A DNA stretch of 64,000 nt from Algoriphagus marinus (GCF_001936475.1 NZ_MSPQ01000013.1:62001-126000); one strand, 5' to 3'. Shown: positions 24,775 to 34,504, counted from the stretch's first letter. Notes: a model not told the origin generated them from the sequence alone. A program made the numbers and translations.

Positions 24775-26318
24775 AAAAGTCCTGTTAAATCTATTTTTGA
24801 AATTCTCGCCGGAAGACTCTGACCTCCGAGTGAAATTCTTTCACCGCTAATAAATAGGTTTCCTTCTTTTTCAAATACTATTCCTTCCGTCTGCGATAAA
24901 ACAGCAGGACTTCCAAGAAAGATTGGTGTGGCTCTGCCAGAAAAAAAATCAGTATTTATATAATCAGAGAAAAGCCAAACAAATGACTTAGAGGAAAAGC
25001 CATTTTCTTGGTAACCAAGTAGAACCATGTTTCCTTCTGGAGAAATACTTGCTCCCGTGATCAGCCCGCCAACTTCAAATCCCCCAACACGAAGTGCTGT
25101 AGCGTTGGATGAGTTTGGATTTAAAGTATAGTGACTGGTTTTTTGGTCCAACCTATTTTTAGTGAAGAGATGAAGCTCATTATTCCAAAAAAAGAATGCT
25201 TCACAATCAAAATTATGATTCCCGCCATTACCGGAATAATCTATTTGGTCAGAATAAGAAAACGATATTTGTGATGCTTCAACTTCTTCATTTGCTAAAA
25301 TATTGGAAATAGGAATTTTTAAAACGGCAAGATCTTTCCGAGTTCCATTATTATTTCCAAAATCTCCTATAAAAAGATGCGTATCACTTTGCGCCAAATC
25401 TTCCCAATCGTTGTTGGTGGTATTCTTTACATTAATTGTTCTTATAACTTTTCCGGTAAGAGGATCAAGCTCAAAAATCTCCGAGCTATTTCCTCCATCA
25501 TTGATTGAAAAAAGTCGATTTTGGATAAATGCCAAGCCTGAATTTTCATTTTGAGAAATCTCCAAATCGGCTAAAATTGTCGGGGATAATGATACAGGGA
25601 TTCCATTTGCATTTAAGGATATGAAGTTTTGCTCAATCGAGAAATCAACCGGGATAAATGAAAAGTTCGTGGCGCTTTGGTCTGGAAAATAGAGATCCAA
25701 ATGACGATGAGCATAGCTGACAACTTGCCAGTAGGATCTAAAATAAGTCTCATTATCAAGCAGATTTATTCTAATGCTCAGGGCTTGGTCTTTTAGAGCA
25801 TAGATGTAGAAAAAATTATCTCTTGAAAACAATTGGATATTCTGTGATACTAACTCAGGGGTGGAGGTTCCAAGATTTTTATTCGATAATGTAAAAAGTC
25901 CATAATCGGAAGTCGCTTCTAAAGTTAGACTTTGAGTTCCGGGATTGATAGTGATTTCTTGATTGATCCAAATAGGTAGAAAATCAGAATAAAGGTCTGT
26001 TGACCTTGTACTGGACAAAGAATAAGTTCCAATCGGTAGTTCGATGGAATATGGAGTACTGAAGTCATTTGGCTGTATTTCCAGATTAAATGTCTGTCCA
26101 GTGCTTGATTCAAATTGAATCGTGATACGATTTTGGTAGGTATGCTTCCAAACATTCTGAGAGCTTATTTTTCCAGAAGGAAAACTACTTGGGTTTAGCA
26201 ACTCGATCCCAATGAAGGAAATGGTTCCAAAGTCATTATTAGGTTTTTCTTTTTCGGTACAAGAAATACCTGAAAGAATAAAAAAAAGAATAAAACAGTT
26301 TGAATAAAAACTCCTCAT
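24771..26318 (-). CDS. Lipoprotein with predicted beta-propeller domain
   Basis: The protein has 515 residues with a lipobox GISC (Cys20). Residues 30-240 look like repeated beta-sandwich modules. The C-terminal half (about 250-515) has propeller-like repeats, including NDWEDLAQ and GDFGNNNG, which are common in Bacteroidota surface propellers that may bind calcium. No enzyme site is visible. It overlaps the convergent PAS-like gene by 4 bp. Function unknown. Confidence 0.65.
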   Translation of the reverse strand: MRSFYSNCFILFFILSGISCTEKEKPNNDFGTISFIGIELLNPSSFPSGKISSQNVWKHTYQNRITIQFESSTGQTFNLEIQPNDFSTPYSIELPIGTYSLSSTRSTDLYSDFLPIWINQEITINPGTQSLTLEATSDYGLFTLSNKNLGTSTPELVSQNIQLFSRDNFFYIYALKDQALSIRINLLDNETYFRSYWQVVSYAHRHLDLYFPDQSATNFSFIPVDFSIEQNFISLNANGIPVSLSPTILADLEISQNENSGLAFIQNRLFSINDGGNSSEIFELDPLTGKVIRTINVKNTTNNDWEDLAQSDTHLFIGDFGNNNGTRKDLAVLKIPISNILANEEVEASQISFSYSDQIDYSGNGGNHNFDCEAFFFWNNELHLFTKNRLDQKTSHYTLNPNSSNATALRVGGFEVGGLITGASISPEGNMVLLGYQENGFSSKSFVWLFSDYINTDFFSGRATPIFLGSPAVLSQTEGIVFEKEGNLFISGERISLGGQSLPARISKIDLTGLF

Positions 26319-26548
26319 AATCTTGTATGTGATTGCTTCAAAATTAAAATATTAAAAAGGAAAAGGTTTATCATTCAGGCTAAAATACCAAATAACCACA
26401 TCAGCTATCCTTTTTTCAAAAGATTCTAAACAATGATCTTAATCAGTCTGTTGAAAAATCAAATGATAAGGTTATGGAACAGTTAGTTGGGAAAGTGAAC
26501 ATAAATGGATATTCAACTTCTAAGCAAAAAGAAGAGGAAAAAGAAAAG

Positions 26549-26902
26549 ATGTCTAACAATCAAGAGCTTCTAATCAAAGATGCCATATTTGTCAGACATG
26601 AAGGTAGCTTAGTTAAGGTGAAATTCACAGATATTTTATGGCTTAAAGCTGACGGGAATTACACTACTTTAGTCTGCAGAAAAGGTGTTTTTTCGATCCG
26701 TAACATTCTCAAAAACTTTGAAAGTGAATTGCCTTCAAAAGACTTTATGAGAATTCACAAAAGTTATGTAGTTCGTATTGATGAAATAGAATCAATAAGT
26801 TCTAAAGAAGTTGATGTTAGCGGTGATCTTGTTCCCGTTGGAAGGACTTACTACCATGCCTTAATCAATGGTATCCAAAAGCTTGGCCTAAGCGGAGAAT
26901 AA
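26549..26902 (+). CDS. Stand-alone LytTR DNA-binding protein
   Basis: The ATG at 26549 gives 117 residues; an upstream ATG at 26474 would add a 25-residue charged tail. Nearly the whole protein is a LytTR domain: the DILWLKADGNYTTL strand-turn, the SKDFMRIHKSYVV core and a C-terminal VPVGRTYY. There is no receiver domain. LytTR proteins bind direct repeats in promoters. Its partner may be another protein, or it may respond to level alone. The stop codon abuts the convergent queA stop with no gap. Confidence 0.85.
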   Translation: MSNNQELLIKDAIFVRHEGSLVKVKFTDILWLKADGNYTTLVCRKGVFSIRNILKNFESELPSKDFMRIHKSYVVRIDEIESISSKEVDVSGDLVPVGRTYYHALINGIQKLGLSGE

Positions 26903-28114
26903 TTAACTCAACCAAAGTAGACTGCTGTCTCCATAGCTTAGAAATCGGTAATCATTATCTAAAGCTGAATTATAAACACTTCGCCAATCATTGCCCAGAA
27001 TAGTCGCAATCAAAAGAATAAGCGTTGACCCAGGCTGATGAAAATTCGTGATTAACCCGTTTACCACACGATAGGAATATCCTGGGAAAATAAAAATCTC
27101 GGTAGTTCCCATGATTGTCTTAAGATTTTTTTGATTCATGTATCCCAAAATTGCCTCAAAGGATTCTCTCAATGTTGGAATACGTTCTCTGGTTTGATAT
27201 GGGAATAGCTTTTCGATTTTAAGCTCCTCGCCCTTATTCTCTATCAATTTCACTCCGTACCAAAAAAGGCTTTCCAGAGTTCTGACTGAAGTCGTACCAA
27301 CTGCTATAATTTTACCCTCCATTGCCAACACAGATTCAATAGTTTCTTTGTTCACATGAATCTGTTCACTGTGCATGGGATGTTCAGTGACATCCTTTGC
27401 TTTGATCGGCTGAAAGGTCCCTGCACTGACATGGAGTGTCAGTTGTGTTTTCTGTATTCCTTTATGTTTTAGTTTTTCAAAAATCTCAGGTGTAAAGTGT
27501 AATCCTGCAGTCGGAGCGGCCACAGCACCTTCTTTTTCTGAGTACACAGTCTGGTAGCGATTTTTATCTTCAGTTTCTGGCTTTCGATTGAGATAGGGCG
27601 GAAGTGGTACCTCACCACTGGCCTCTACCACATCTACAAAAGCAACTTGGGAATCATTCCAGGAAAATTCAACTTTCCGGCTTTCTCGATCCAATAATTT
27701 TGCTTGTAAAAGAATTTCTTTCTCGTTTAGCAAGACTCTTCCGGTCAGGATTTCTCCATCTTTCCATTTTTTGGAATTTCCAATCATTGTCTCCCAGACT
27801 ACCGGATGCTTGGCAAGCATTATTTCAGGAATGACCGTTGTGGGCAAAATAGGCTGTAAAAGAAAAATTTCAATTCTTGCTCCCGTCTCTCGTTGGAAAA
27901 TCAATCTTGCCGGGATCACTTTTGTATCATTGTAGACCAATAGTGAATCTTTAGGTAATATTGCAGGGATGTCATAGAAATTCCAATGGCTGATTTCTCC
28001 ATTTTTATATTGAAGTAGCTTGGATTCATCTCGCTTTTTCAAAGGAAATTTGGCTATTCTTTCCTCTGGGAGCGTATATTCGTAGTCTTTTAAATCAATC
28101 TTTGGGATCTGCAT
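26903..28114 (-). CDS. queA: tRNA preQ1 ribosyltransferase-isomerase
   Basis: I chose the ATG at 28114 (403 residues), since the family begins near MQIPKIDLKDYEYTLP; a longer frame to 28222 adds no conserved sequence. Blocks that fit QueA include IAKFPLKKRDESKLL, AAPTAGLHFT, HVSAGTFQPIK and NFHQPGSTLILL. QueA moves the ribosyl group of S-adenosylmethionine to preQ1 in the tRNA wobble position, giving epoxyqueuosine. It is divergent from menC with a 70-bp spacer. Confidence 0.95.
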   Translation of the reverse strand: MQIPKIDLKDYEYTLPEERIAKFPLKKRDESKLLQYKNGEISHWNFYDIPAILPKDSLLVYNDTKVIPARLIFQRETGARIEIFLLQPILPTTVIPEIMLAKHPVVWETMIGNSKKWKDGEILTGRVLLNEKEILLQAKLLDRESRKVEFSWNDSQVAFVDVVEASGEVPLPPYLNRKPETEDKNRYQTVYSEKEGAVAAPTAGLHFTPEIFEKLKHKGIQKTQLTLHVSAGTFQPIKAKDVTEHPMHSEQIHVNKETIESVLAMEGKIIAVGTTSVRTLESLFWYGVKLIENKGEELKIEKLFPYQTRERIPTLRESFEAILGYMNQKNLKTIMGTTEIFIFPGYSYRVVNGLITNFHQPGSTLILLIATILGNDWRSVYNSALDNDYRFLSYGDSSLLWLS

Positions 28115-28136
28115 GACAGGTCTAAATTTCAGTTTG

Positions 28137-28144
28137 CAAATATA
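28137..28144 (-). promoter_or_regulatory. Candidate -7 element of queA
   Basis: TATATTTG on the minus strand lies 22 bp before the queA ATG and matches TAnnTTTG. No -33 partner at the usual distance. Confidence 0.35.
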
Positions 28145-28184
28145 GACCATTCGCTTTAATCCTATTTTAATTCTCCAAAATTCA

Positions 28185-29267
28185 ATGCCTTCAACATTTT
28201 TGCTTCGATTTGAATGGATCAAAAGAACCTTAAACTTCCGATTTGATGCAGGGACTTCGCGGGGAGTTCTAAAGACAAGACCAGTTTATTGGATTAAAGC
28301 TTTTGATCCTCAGCAGCCAAAACGAGTAGGCTGGGGAGAAGCAGCGCCTCTGGTGAAACTAAGTTTGGACGATATTCCGGATTTTGAGTTGTTATTGGAA
28401 AAGGAGCTATCAAGACTTCAAGGGATAAACTTTGAAAATGATGCAGAACTTGTTTTACTGCATCTGAAAAAGATCGTTTCTCCCAAGTTGCCAAGTGTCA
28501 GATTTGGACTGGAAACAGCAGTTTTGGATTTTTTGAATGGTGGGAAAAAGCGAATCCTTCCTAATCCATTTTTTGATGAAAATCAGCCCATTCCAATAAA
28601 TGGATTGATTTGGATGGGAGATCCTGAATTTATGGCCTCCCAGATTGAAGAGAAAATTGATCAGGGCTTCGATTGCATCAAAATGAAAATTGGGGCAATA
28701 GATTTTGAACAGGAACTAGCACTTTTGGAATACATCAGAAGCCGGTTCTCGAAAGAAGAAATGACCCTTCGAGTGGATGCAAATGGTGCCTTTTCGGTAG
28801 CAGAAGCAAAGATCAAACTTGCGGAGCTTGCCAAACTTGATATTCACAGCATCGAGCAGCCTATCCCTGCTGGGAAGATTAAAGAGATGGCTGAGCTTTG
28901 TAAAGGAACGCCTCTGCCAATTGCTTTGGATGAGGAATTGATCGGTGTAATCGAAAAGGCTGAGCTCTTAGATTCCATAGCACCACAACATATTATTCTA
29001 AAGCCTACCTTATTAGGGGGCATTTTAGAAACCAGAGAGTGGATTAGACTTGCTGAAGAACGTAATATTGGCTGGTGGATGACTTCTGCGCTGGAGAGTA
29101 ATATTGGGCTGAACGCAATTGCTCAATTGGCTTCCAGTTTGATTCCTACTATTCCACAAGGCTTGGGGACGGGTAAACTTTTTCACAATAATCTGGAATC
29201 TCCACTTGTGATAGAATCAGGTACGATTAGTTATCATTCAGATCTAGACTGGGAAAATCCTTCTTAA
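28185..29267 (+). CDS. menC: o-Succinylbenzoate synthase
   Basis: This 360-residue enolase-superfamily protein has the K-x-K pair in DCIKMKIG (near 165), DANGAF (near 203), IEQP (near 226), LDEEL (near 251) and the final lysine in ILKPTLLGG. This set fits o-succinylbenzoate synthase, which dehydrates SHCHC in menaquinone synthesis. Dipeptide epimerases share the fold, but they usually carry different motifs around the last barrel strands. No other men genes are near. It overlaps the convergent lactonase gene by 4 bp. Confidence 0.82.
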   Translation: MPSTFLLRFEWIKRTLNFRFDAGTSRGVLKTRPVYWIKAFDPQQPKRVGWGEAAPLVKLSLDDIPDFELLLEKELSRLQGINFENDAELVLLHLKKIVSPKLPSVRFGLETAVLDFLNGGKKRILPNPFFDENQPIPINGLIWMGDPEFMASQIEEKIDQGFDCIKMKIGAIDFEQELALLEYIRSRFSKEEMTLRVDANGAFSVAEAKIKLAELAKLDIHSIEQPIPAGKIKEMAELCKGTPLPIALDEELIGVIEKAELLDSIAPQHIILKPTLLGGILETREWIRLAEERNIGWWMTSALESNIGLNAIAQLASSLIPTIPQGLGTGKLFHNNLESPLVIESGTISYHSDLDWENPS

Positions 29268-30397
29268 TTCTCCAAAGGAAATAAGTAAACAGGTTTATGA
29301 ACTGCTACCTTCCAAGCTTTCTGAGAAAGTAACCCGGAATTTGAATTTCGCTCAAATACCACAATATCATTACTTGCCTGATGTGCACAAAGAAGATATT
29401 TTCCGTCAGAGGTTAGGTTGAAGTTTCTCGGCATTAAGCCACCGGATGAGATGACTTGAATAAGCTTGTAGCTTCCTGATTCATCTTTCCCAAAGACAGA
29501 AATGGTGTTTGCTTCTCCACGGTTAGATACATACACATTTTCTCCGTCTGGAGACAAGCGAACTTCTGCAGCACCCACGCCTCCTTGGAAACCCTCCTCA
29601 AGCATTGAAAGTCGTTGTCTAGAACTTAGTATCCCTTCTGTGAAATCTAAGACCTCCAAGTTTGCAGTTAATTCCTGTACTGCGAATACAGTTTTTCCAT
29701 CTGATGAAAAAGCCAAATGCCTAGGCCCATCTCCCTTAATGACCTCATATTCCGAAACCAATTCAAGAGGTGTTTCTTTACTTGAGACAATGGAATATGT
29801 ATATATTTTGTCAGTACCAAGATCTGCCACGATCAGGTATTTTCCATCCGGACTGAAAACCGTACTGTGTACATGTGCTTTCTCTTGCCGGTCTGTATTG
29901 ACACTGGATCCTTCATGCTGAATTGTCTGGAGGTACTCCAATTTACTTCCATTACCCACCTTGAAAAAACTAAGATTGCCTCCAGTGTAATTACCGACTG
30001 CAAGAAATTCTTCATTTGGCGACAGAGCCAAATAACAGGGGTGATCTCCATACGAAGGAATAGTATCGAGGGGAATGAGTTCATCTCCGACTTTAGAAAA
30101 AGTCATCACATTTCCTCCGGTTTGACTCATATCTTCTTCTAAAGCAAAGACTAGATTTTCCGCTTTATTACTGATCACAAAAGATGGGTTTTTTACTCCA
30201 GGTGCTATCAGCTTTACTTCAAATAAATTTGAGTCGGGATTAAATCGTACCAAGTTGATGCCCTGGTCTTCTTGATCCGTATACGTTCCAACTAAAAAAG
30301 AATAAGCTTTTGAAGGAGTTTCCATTTCAGTCGTTTTGGGTGGATTACAGGCAATAGTGAAAACTAGTATCACAATACCTAAAGTAAGTTGCTTCAT
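29264..30397 (-). CDS. Lactonase-family seven-bladed propeller lipoprotein
   Basis: The protein has 377 residues with a lipobox ending at Cys17. The rest is the seven-blade propeller of the YbhE/6-phosphogluconolactonase family, seen in repeated blocks such as YLIVADLGTDKIYTYSI and GPRHLAFSSDGK. The family hydrolyses sugar lactones, but the lipid anchor places this one in the periplasm or outer membrane, away from the pentose phosphate pathway. The substrate is open. Confidence 0.8.
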   Translation of the reverse strand: MKQLTLGIVILVFTIACNPPKTTEMETPSKAYSFLVGTYTDQEDQGINLVRFNPDSNLFEVKLIAPGVKNPSFVISNKAENLVFALEEDMSQTGGNVMTFSKVGDELIPLDTIPSYGDHPCYLALSPNEEFLAVGNYTGGNLSFFKVGNGSKLEYLQTIQHEGSSVNTDRQEKAHVHSTVFSPDGKYLIVADLGTDKIYTYSIVSSKETPLELVSEYEVIKGDGPRHLAFSSDGKTVFAVQELTANLEVLDFTEGILSSRQRLSMLEEGFQGGVGAAEVRLSPDGENVYVSNRGEANTISVFGKDESGSYKLIQVISSGGLMPRNFNLTSDGKYLLCAHQASNDIVVFERNSNSGLLSQKAWKVAVHKPVYLFPLEN

Positions 30398-30565
30398 TTG
30401 GTTAAGATAAGTAAATCATACTTTAAGTTTAAAGCTCGGTTTTAAAATCAATTAAATTTTAAAAAAACGGAATAAAATACTTTTTCTGTTGGAGATATTG
30501 TAATGATTTAGGGTGTTTTTAGAATTTTCACTAATTTAACCATTGAATTAAACTTTCGCTCTAGA

Positions 30566-33100
30566 ATGCAAAAAACCTATGATACTGAAGTCGCAAAGCG
30601 ATTTACGATTTATAACAGTTTATTCTTGGATCTTCCTTTCAATGATATCTATCGAACGGGTACGCTGCTTCCAATTTTGGGTACTGCATGTCAAAAAGGA
30701 TTTGAAAATGGACTGACTCCAAAGCAAATTATTAATGGTTTTTTTGAAGAAATGCTGCCAGATGCCAGTGAAAAATCACATATGGATCTGTTATTTCAAA
30801 TGATTCAATATGTCGAAAGACAAGTGGTTTTATTTGACTCGATCGAGGATGCAGCTTATGATAAAATCAATGATCTGAAGGGGAAAGGATCAATCAATGC
30901 TTTGATAAATCGGACAGATAATGATAAAAAACGAGCTGAATTAATTGAAAAGCTTAAGACCTTTTCCGTTAGATTAACACTAACAGCTCACCCGACTCAA
31001 TTCTATCCCGGAAATGTCTTAGGAATCATCACAGATCTCGAAAATGCAATTCGAACCGATGACATAGGCCGGATAAACTCTTTACTTCAACAACTGGGGA
31101 AAACGGGTTTTACGAAGCGTGAGAAGCCTTCTCCTTACGATGAGGCAATTAGCTTGATTTGGTATTTGGAAAATATCTTTTATCAAAGTATTTCGGACAT
31201 CATGATCCGGTTGTTGAATTCTTTGAATATTCCGTTACATGACTGGGAAAATCCTGGATTACTGAAAGTTGGTTTTTGGCCAGGTGGAGATCGGGATGGC
31301 AATCCATTTGTGACGCATGACATTACTCAACAAGTTGCGTCAAGACTAAAAAAATGGATTCTAAGATGTTATTACCGAGACATGAGAAAGTTGAAAAGAA
31401 GATTGACTTTCAAGCATGTCGAAGAGATTATATTGAAAGTTGAGCGGGGAATTTTCGCAACACTTTTTGAAAACAATCAGGTTTATCAGACCAAAGATCA
31501 ACTAATAGATGATTTGTTAGAGGCCAGAACAGCGTTAATACAGCATCACGAGGGGTTATTTGTTGAGGTCTTAGATGAATTTATTCTTAAAGTGAAAATT
31601 TTCGGTTTTCACTTTGGCTACATGGATATGCGTCAGGATAGCAGAAAACATGATGCACTTTGGGAAGAGCTCTTTAAAATAAAGGGCATAGAAATGGGTA
31701 CATCTGAGCAAGAACAAATTGATCAAATTCTTGCTACAGAAAGCATTCCAGGCCTGGATCAATTTCAAGAGCCATTTCATGCAGAGATGCTTCGTTCATT
31801 TGAGGTTATCGATCCTATCCAAAAGGAAAGTGGTGAGGATATTCTTAATCGATATATTATTTCCAACTGTCAATCAAGAAAGCACTTACTTGAAGTTTAT
31901 CAGTTGGCAAAATTAACCCTCGGAAAAGGTAAAGAGCAAATGCCATTGGATATAGTGCCTCTTTTCGAGACGATAGATGACTTGGCTGCAGCACCTGCAA
32001 TCATGACTAGCCTGTATCAATTGCCCGAGTATCAAAATCACCTTAAATCCAGAGGTAACAAGCAAACGATTATGCTTGGGTTTTCTGATGGAACCAAAGA
32101 TGGTGGATATATTCAAGCCAACTGGTCTATCCTTAGGGCAAAAGAAGAGATGACTCGTGTATCTCGAGAGAATAATATTGAAGTTGTGTTTTTTGATGGT
32201 CGCGGTGGGCCTCCTGCAAGAGGAGGAGGGAATATGCATAATTTCTATGCTTCCATGGGTGAAAAAGTAGAGAATGCAGAGATTCAGGTCACTATTCAAG
32301 GACAGACGATCTCTGCAAATTATGGGAAGCAAGCTTCTTGTACCTACAATTTGGAGCAACTTCTGAGCGCAGGTCTGGAAAATCATTTGTATCAGGATTC
32401 AGAGAAAAATTTAAACTCCGAACAAAGAGAATTAATTGACGAGTTGGCAAGTGAGGCTTATGAGTCGTATAAGAAATTCAAGAGTCACCCTAAGTTTGTG
32501 CCTTATTTAGAATATGTTACCCCACTGAAGTATTTTGGGATGACTAATATTGGTTCAAGACCATTAAAGCGTGGCAAAGGAGAGGGGTTGAAGTTTGAAG
32601 ACTTGAGGGCAATTCCGTTTGTAGGCTCATGGGCACAAATGAAGCAAAATATTCCTGGCTTTTATGGAGTGGGAGAGGCCGTTGAGGTATTGGAGAAAAG
32701 AGGAAAGCTGGAGCAATTGAAAGCACTCTATGAGAATTCCTTATTTTTCCGTACTCTGCTTGGAAATTCCATGCAATCCTTGTCAAAGTGTTTTTACCCA
32801 GCTACAGCTTATTTGAGTGAAGACGAAGCCTATGGTGATTTTTGGAGAATTATGTTTGAAGAGTACAAGCGGTCTATTGAGAAATTAAAAATAGTTTCTT
32901 CGATGGATCAATTGATGGGAGATAATCCTGTTTCAAAAAAATCCATAGAGATCAGAGAGCGAATTGTACTTCCACTTATTACCGTACAGCAGTTTGCGAT
33001 TCAGCAAATGCTTGAAACGGGTAAAAGTGACGAGATCTTGCAGCGATTGGTGTTGAGAAGTATGTTTGGAATCATAAATGCTGCTAGAAATGCCGCATAA
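30566..33100 (+). CDS. ppc: Phosphoenolpyruvate carboxylase
   Basis: The 844-residue protein is slightly shorter than the Proteobacterial enzyme. Conserved sites are LTAHPT (His142), GGDRDGNP near 246, the SDGTKDGGY block near 508 and GRGGPPARGGG near 550. It fixes bicarbonate on PEP to make oxaloacetate, feeding the citric acid cycle. The C-terminus ends in RNAA instead of the RNTG of the E. coli enzyme. It is a single-gene unit closed by the terminator at 33102-33134. Confidence 0.93.
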   Translation: MQKTYDTEVAKRFTIYNSLFLDLPFNDIYRTGTLLPILGTACQKGFENGLTPKQIINGFFEEMLPDASEKSHMDLLFQMIQYVERQVVLFDSIEDAAYDKINDLKGKGSINALINRTDNDKKRAELIEKLKTFSVRLTLTAHPTQFYPGNVLGIITDLENAIRTDDIGRINSLLQQLGKTGFTKREKPSPYDEAISLIWYLENIFYQSISDIMIRLLNSLNIPLHDWENPGLLKVGFWPGGDRDGNPFVTHDITQQVASRLKKWILRCYYRDMRKLKRRLTFKHVEEIILKVERGIFATLFENNQVYQTKDQLIDDLLEARTALIQHHEGLFVEVLDEFILKVKIFGFHFGYMDMRQDSRKHDALWEELFKIKGIEMGTSEQEQIDQILATESIPGLDQFQEPFHAEMLRSFEVIDPIQKESGEDILNRYIISNCQSRKHLLEVYQLAKLTLGKGKEQMPLDIVPLFETIDDLAAAPAIMTSLYQLPEYQNHLKSRGNKQTIMLGFSDGTKDGGYIQANWSILRAKEEMTRVSRENNIEVVFFDGRGGPPARGGGNMHNFYASMGEKVENAEIQVTIQGQTISANYGKQASCTYNLEQLLSAGLENHLYQDSEKNLNSEQRELIDELASEAYESYKKFKSHPKFVPYLEYVTPLKYFGMTNIGSRPLKRGKGEGLKFEDLRAIPFVGSWAQMKQNIPGFYGVGEAVEVLEKRGKLEQLKALYENSLFFRTLLGNSMQSLSKCFYPATAYLSEDEAYGDFWRIMFEEYKRSIEKLKIVSSMDQLMGDNPVSKKSIEIRERIVLPLITVQQFAIQQMLETGKSDEILQRLVLRSMFGIINAARNAA

Positions 33101-33101
33101 A

Positions 33102-33134
33102 AAAAGGCCCGAATCTTTAAGGTTCGGGCCTTTT
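33102..33134 (+). terminator. Terminator of ppc
   Basis: AAAAGGCCCGAA (33102-33113) pairs with TTCGGGCCTTTT (33123-33134), a 12-bp perfect stem starting next to the ppc stop. It lies between convergent genes and may also stop minus-strand transcription. Confidence 0.9.
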
Positions 33135-33150
33135 AATTTTTAGTAATCAA

Positions 33151-33789
33151 TTACTTGGCAATCAAACCATCTTTAATCAGTTGGTTTACGACAAGTTGGG
33201 AAAATGAGTTGGAAAAGGTCTCAATTGAGGATGGGTTAGTAGTCTCTGACTGAGCAGACCAAACAAGTTCTTCTGTATTAGCATCATATAAGTTGATCTC
33301 TAGGTAATAATTCTTATCTGTAGAATAATAACCAGGGCTATACATTACGGGGTTATAATAGGAATAATATCCAGAGAATCTGCCGTAGTATCCACCGTAT
33401 CCCATAGGAGAATACATTGTAGTACCAGGGACATAACGCGTCTCAGAAGTCTGATCGAGTAGTGCAATTGTTAAAATAGCGTCGCTTCCACCATCGCGTA
33501 TTGCTGCAACAGTAGCGTCTTTATTCTCTGCAGTCGCTTTAAAACCTGGAGGAATGATTTCGAAGCTACTTTTAGCCTCTACACCATCTTTTTCAAGCAT
33601 GGCATCAATATCATTCTCAATGGTTTGTCTGGCTACCAGATTTTCAGAAATAGCTGTTACAAAAATACTTTTATACGGCTCAGAGGGAGTGTTTGGGCCA
33701 GTCCAAGATCCAATTATTTTCGTACTAGGAGAGCAAGCACTTACCATAGCTATTAAGACTAGGGCAAGTAGGTAATTTAGTTTTTTCAT
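33151..33789 (-). CDS. DUF4136-like lipoprotein with Tyr/Gly-rich loop
   Basis: The protein has 212 residues with a lipobox ending at Cys19. The order of elements matches the two neighbouring DUF4136-type proteins: a helix, a strand with SDAILTIALL (102-111), a long loop rich in Tyr and Gly (125-157), then a strand and the ELVWSA turn. I infer a distant paralogue. Nothing indicates enzymatic activity. Likely an outer-membrane-attached periplasmic or surface protein. Confidence 0.65.
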   Translation of the reverse strand: MKKLNYLLALVLIAMVSACSPSTKIIGSWTGPNTPSEPYKSIFVTAISENLVARQTIENDIDAMLEKDGVEAKSSFEIIPPGFKATAENKDATVAAIRDGGSDAILTIALLDQTSETRYVPGTTMYSPMGYGGYYGRFSGYYSYYNPVMYSPGYYSTDKNYYLEINLYDANTEELVWSAQSETTNPSSIETFSNSFSQLVVNQLIKDGLIAK

Positions 33790-33813
33790 TTTGACTTTTG
33801 TTAAGTGGATTTT

Positions 33814-34356
33814 CTAATTGTCTAATTCTTTGAAGATTTCTGATACTGCAGACTCTATAGCTGCCGGAGTATTTTTTTGTTTGTTTGGAAGGACCTGATC
33901 AATGGTTCCTACCCAAACAGCTTTATTGGAGTTACGGTCGACTAGGTGTACGGTTAGGCTTCCTTCCCGATAAGTATTCACCGGTAATTCTTTGGCTTGC
34001 CAAGTATAGGATCGTTGTCCTGAATACATGAATGGATCAGTAGCTAAGCTAGTTGTTCTTGTTTGCACTTTGTCTTCTATTTTTATTCCCAAGTTGATTT
34101 TAAGATCAGGATTGGTAGAAGATTTAGTAAGTCCACGTGCGACTAACTCCTTGCTTATAGTTTCTTCTAAATAAGAAATATTCTCTTTGAAATTAGGGTT
34201 TTCAGAGTTTGGAGCATCTATTTCAAAGAAATCAAAGGTCTTGTAATCAGTTAAACTAAAATCTTTATACTGATCATTCTCTACAATTACTCGCGATCCT
34301 CCGCAGGAAAATACTCCGAAAAGGAATACTAAGAATATTAGTTTTTTAGTCTTCAT
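33814..34356 (-). CDS. DUF4136 lipoprotein
   Basis: The 180-residue protein has a lipobox FSCGGS (Cys18). It shows the DUF4136 pattern: the YKTFDFF strand near 38, a helix with ISKELVARG, the NPDLKINLG strand (82-90), a polar loop (103-123) and the LVDRNSNKAVWVGT strand near 138. DUF4136 proteins are widespread envelope lipoproteins of unknown role. It starts 24 bp before the next lipoprotein gene, so the two are likely co-transcribed. Confidence 0.8.
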   Translation of the reverse strand: MKTKKLIFLVFLFGVFSCGGSRVIVENDQYKDFSLTDYKTFDFFEIDAPNSENPNFKENISYLEETISKELVARGLTKSSTNPDLKINLGIKIEDKVQTRTTSLATDPFMYSGQRSYTWQAKELPVNTYREGSLTVHLVDRNSNKAVWVGTIDQVLPNKQKNTPAAIESAVSEIFKELDN

Positions 34357-34460
34357 AAAGTGTTTTTTTAGATTTCTAATTTAGCCAGTAATTCTGAATT
34401 ACTAATGGGAAGCGTGTAGTGCTACTTTTTCTGGAAAAATGAAGTACAGTTTTTAAACAT

Positions 34461-34504
34461 AAAGCCAGGTTTGACTTTCAAAAATGATAGTCAAACCTGG
34501 CTTT
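34461..34504 (-). terminator. Long hairpin between OM-barrel and DUF4136 genes
   Basis: AAAGCCAGGTTTGACT (34461-34476) pairs with AGTCAAACCTGGCTTT (34489-34504), a 16-bp perfect stem. The T run after it is short on the minus strand (CTTTATG). It may be a weak terminator or an mRNA-stabilising hairpin that sets different levels for the two halves of the cluster. Confidence 0.6.

Noticed and set aside
26903-28222. A longer queA start at 28222
   Set aside because: The extra 36 residues have no family similarity and would run into the menC start.
28185-29267. The enolase-superfamily gene as the missing fuconate dehydratase
   Set aside because: Its length and motifs fit o-succinylbenzoate synthase, and it is not linked to the sugar cluster.
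29502-29921. 139-residue frame opposite the lactonase lipoprotein
   Set aside because: Shadow of a clear propeller gene; Ser/Thr-rich sequence is typical of antisense translation.
31913-32386. 157-residue frame opposite ppc
   Set aside because: It lies wholly inside the conserved ppc coding sequence on the other strand and has no domain.
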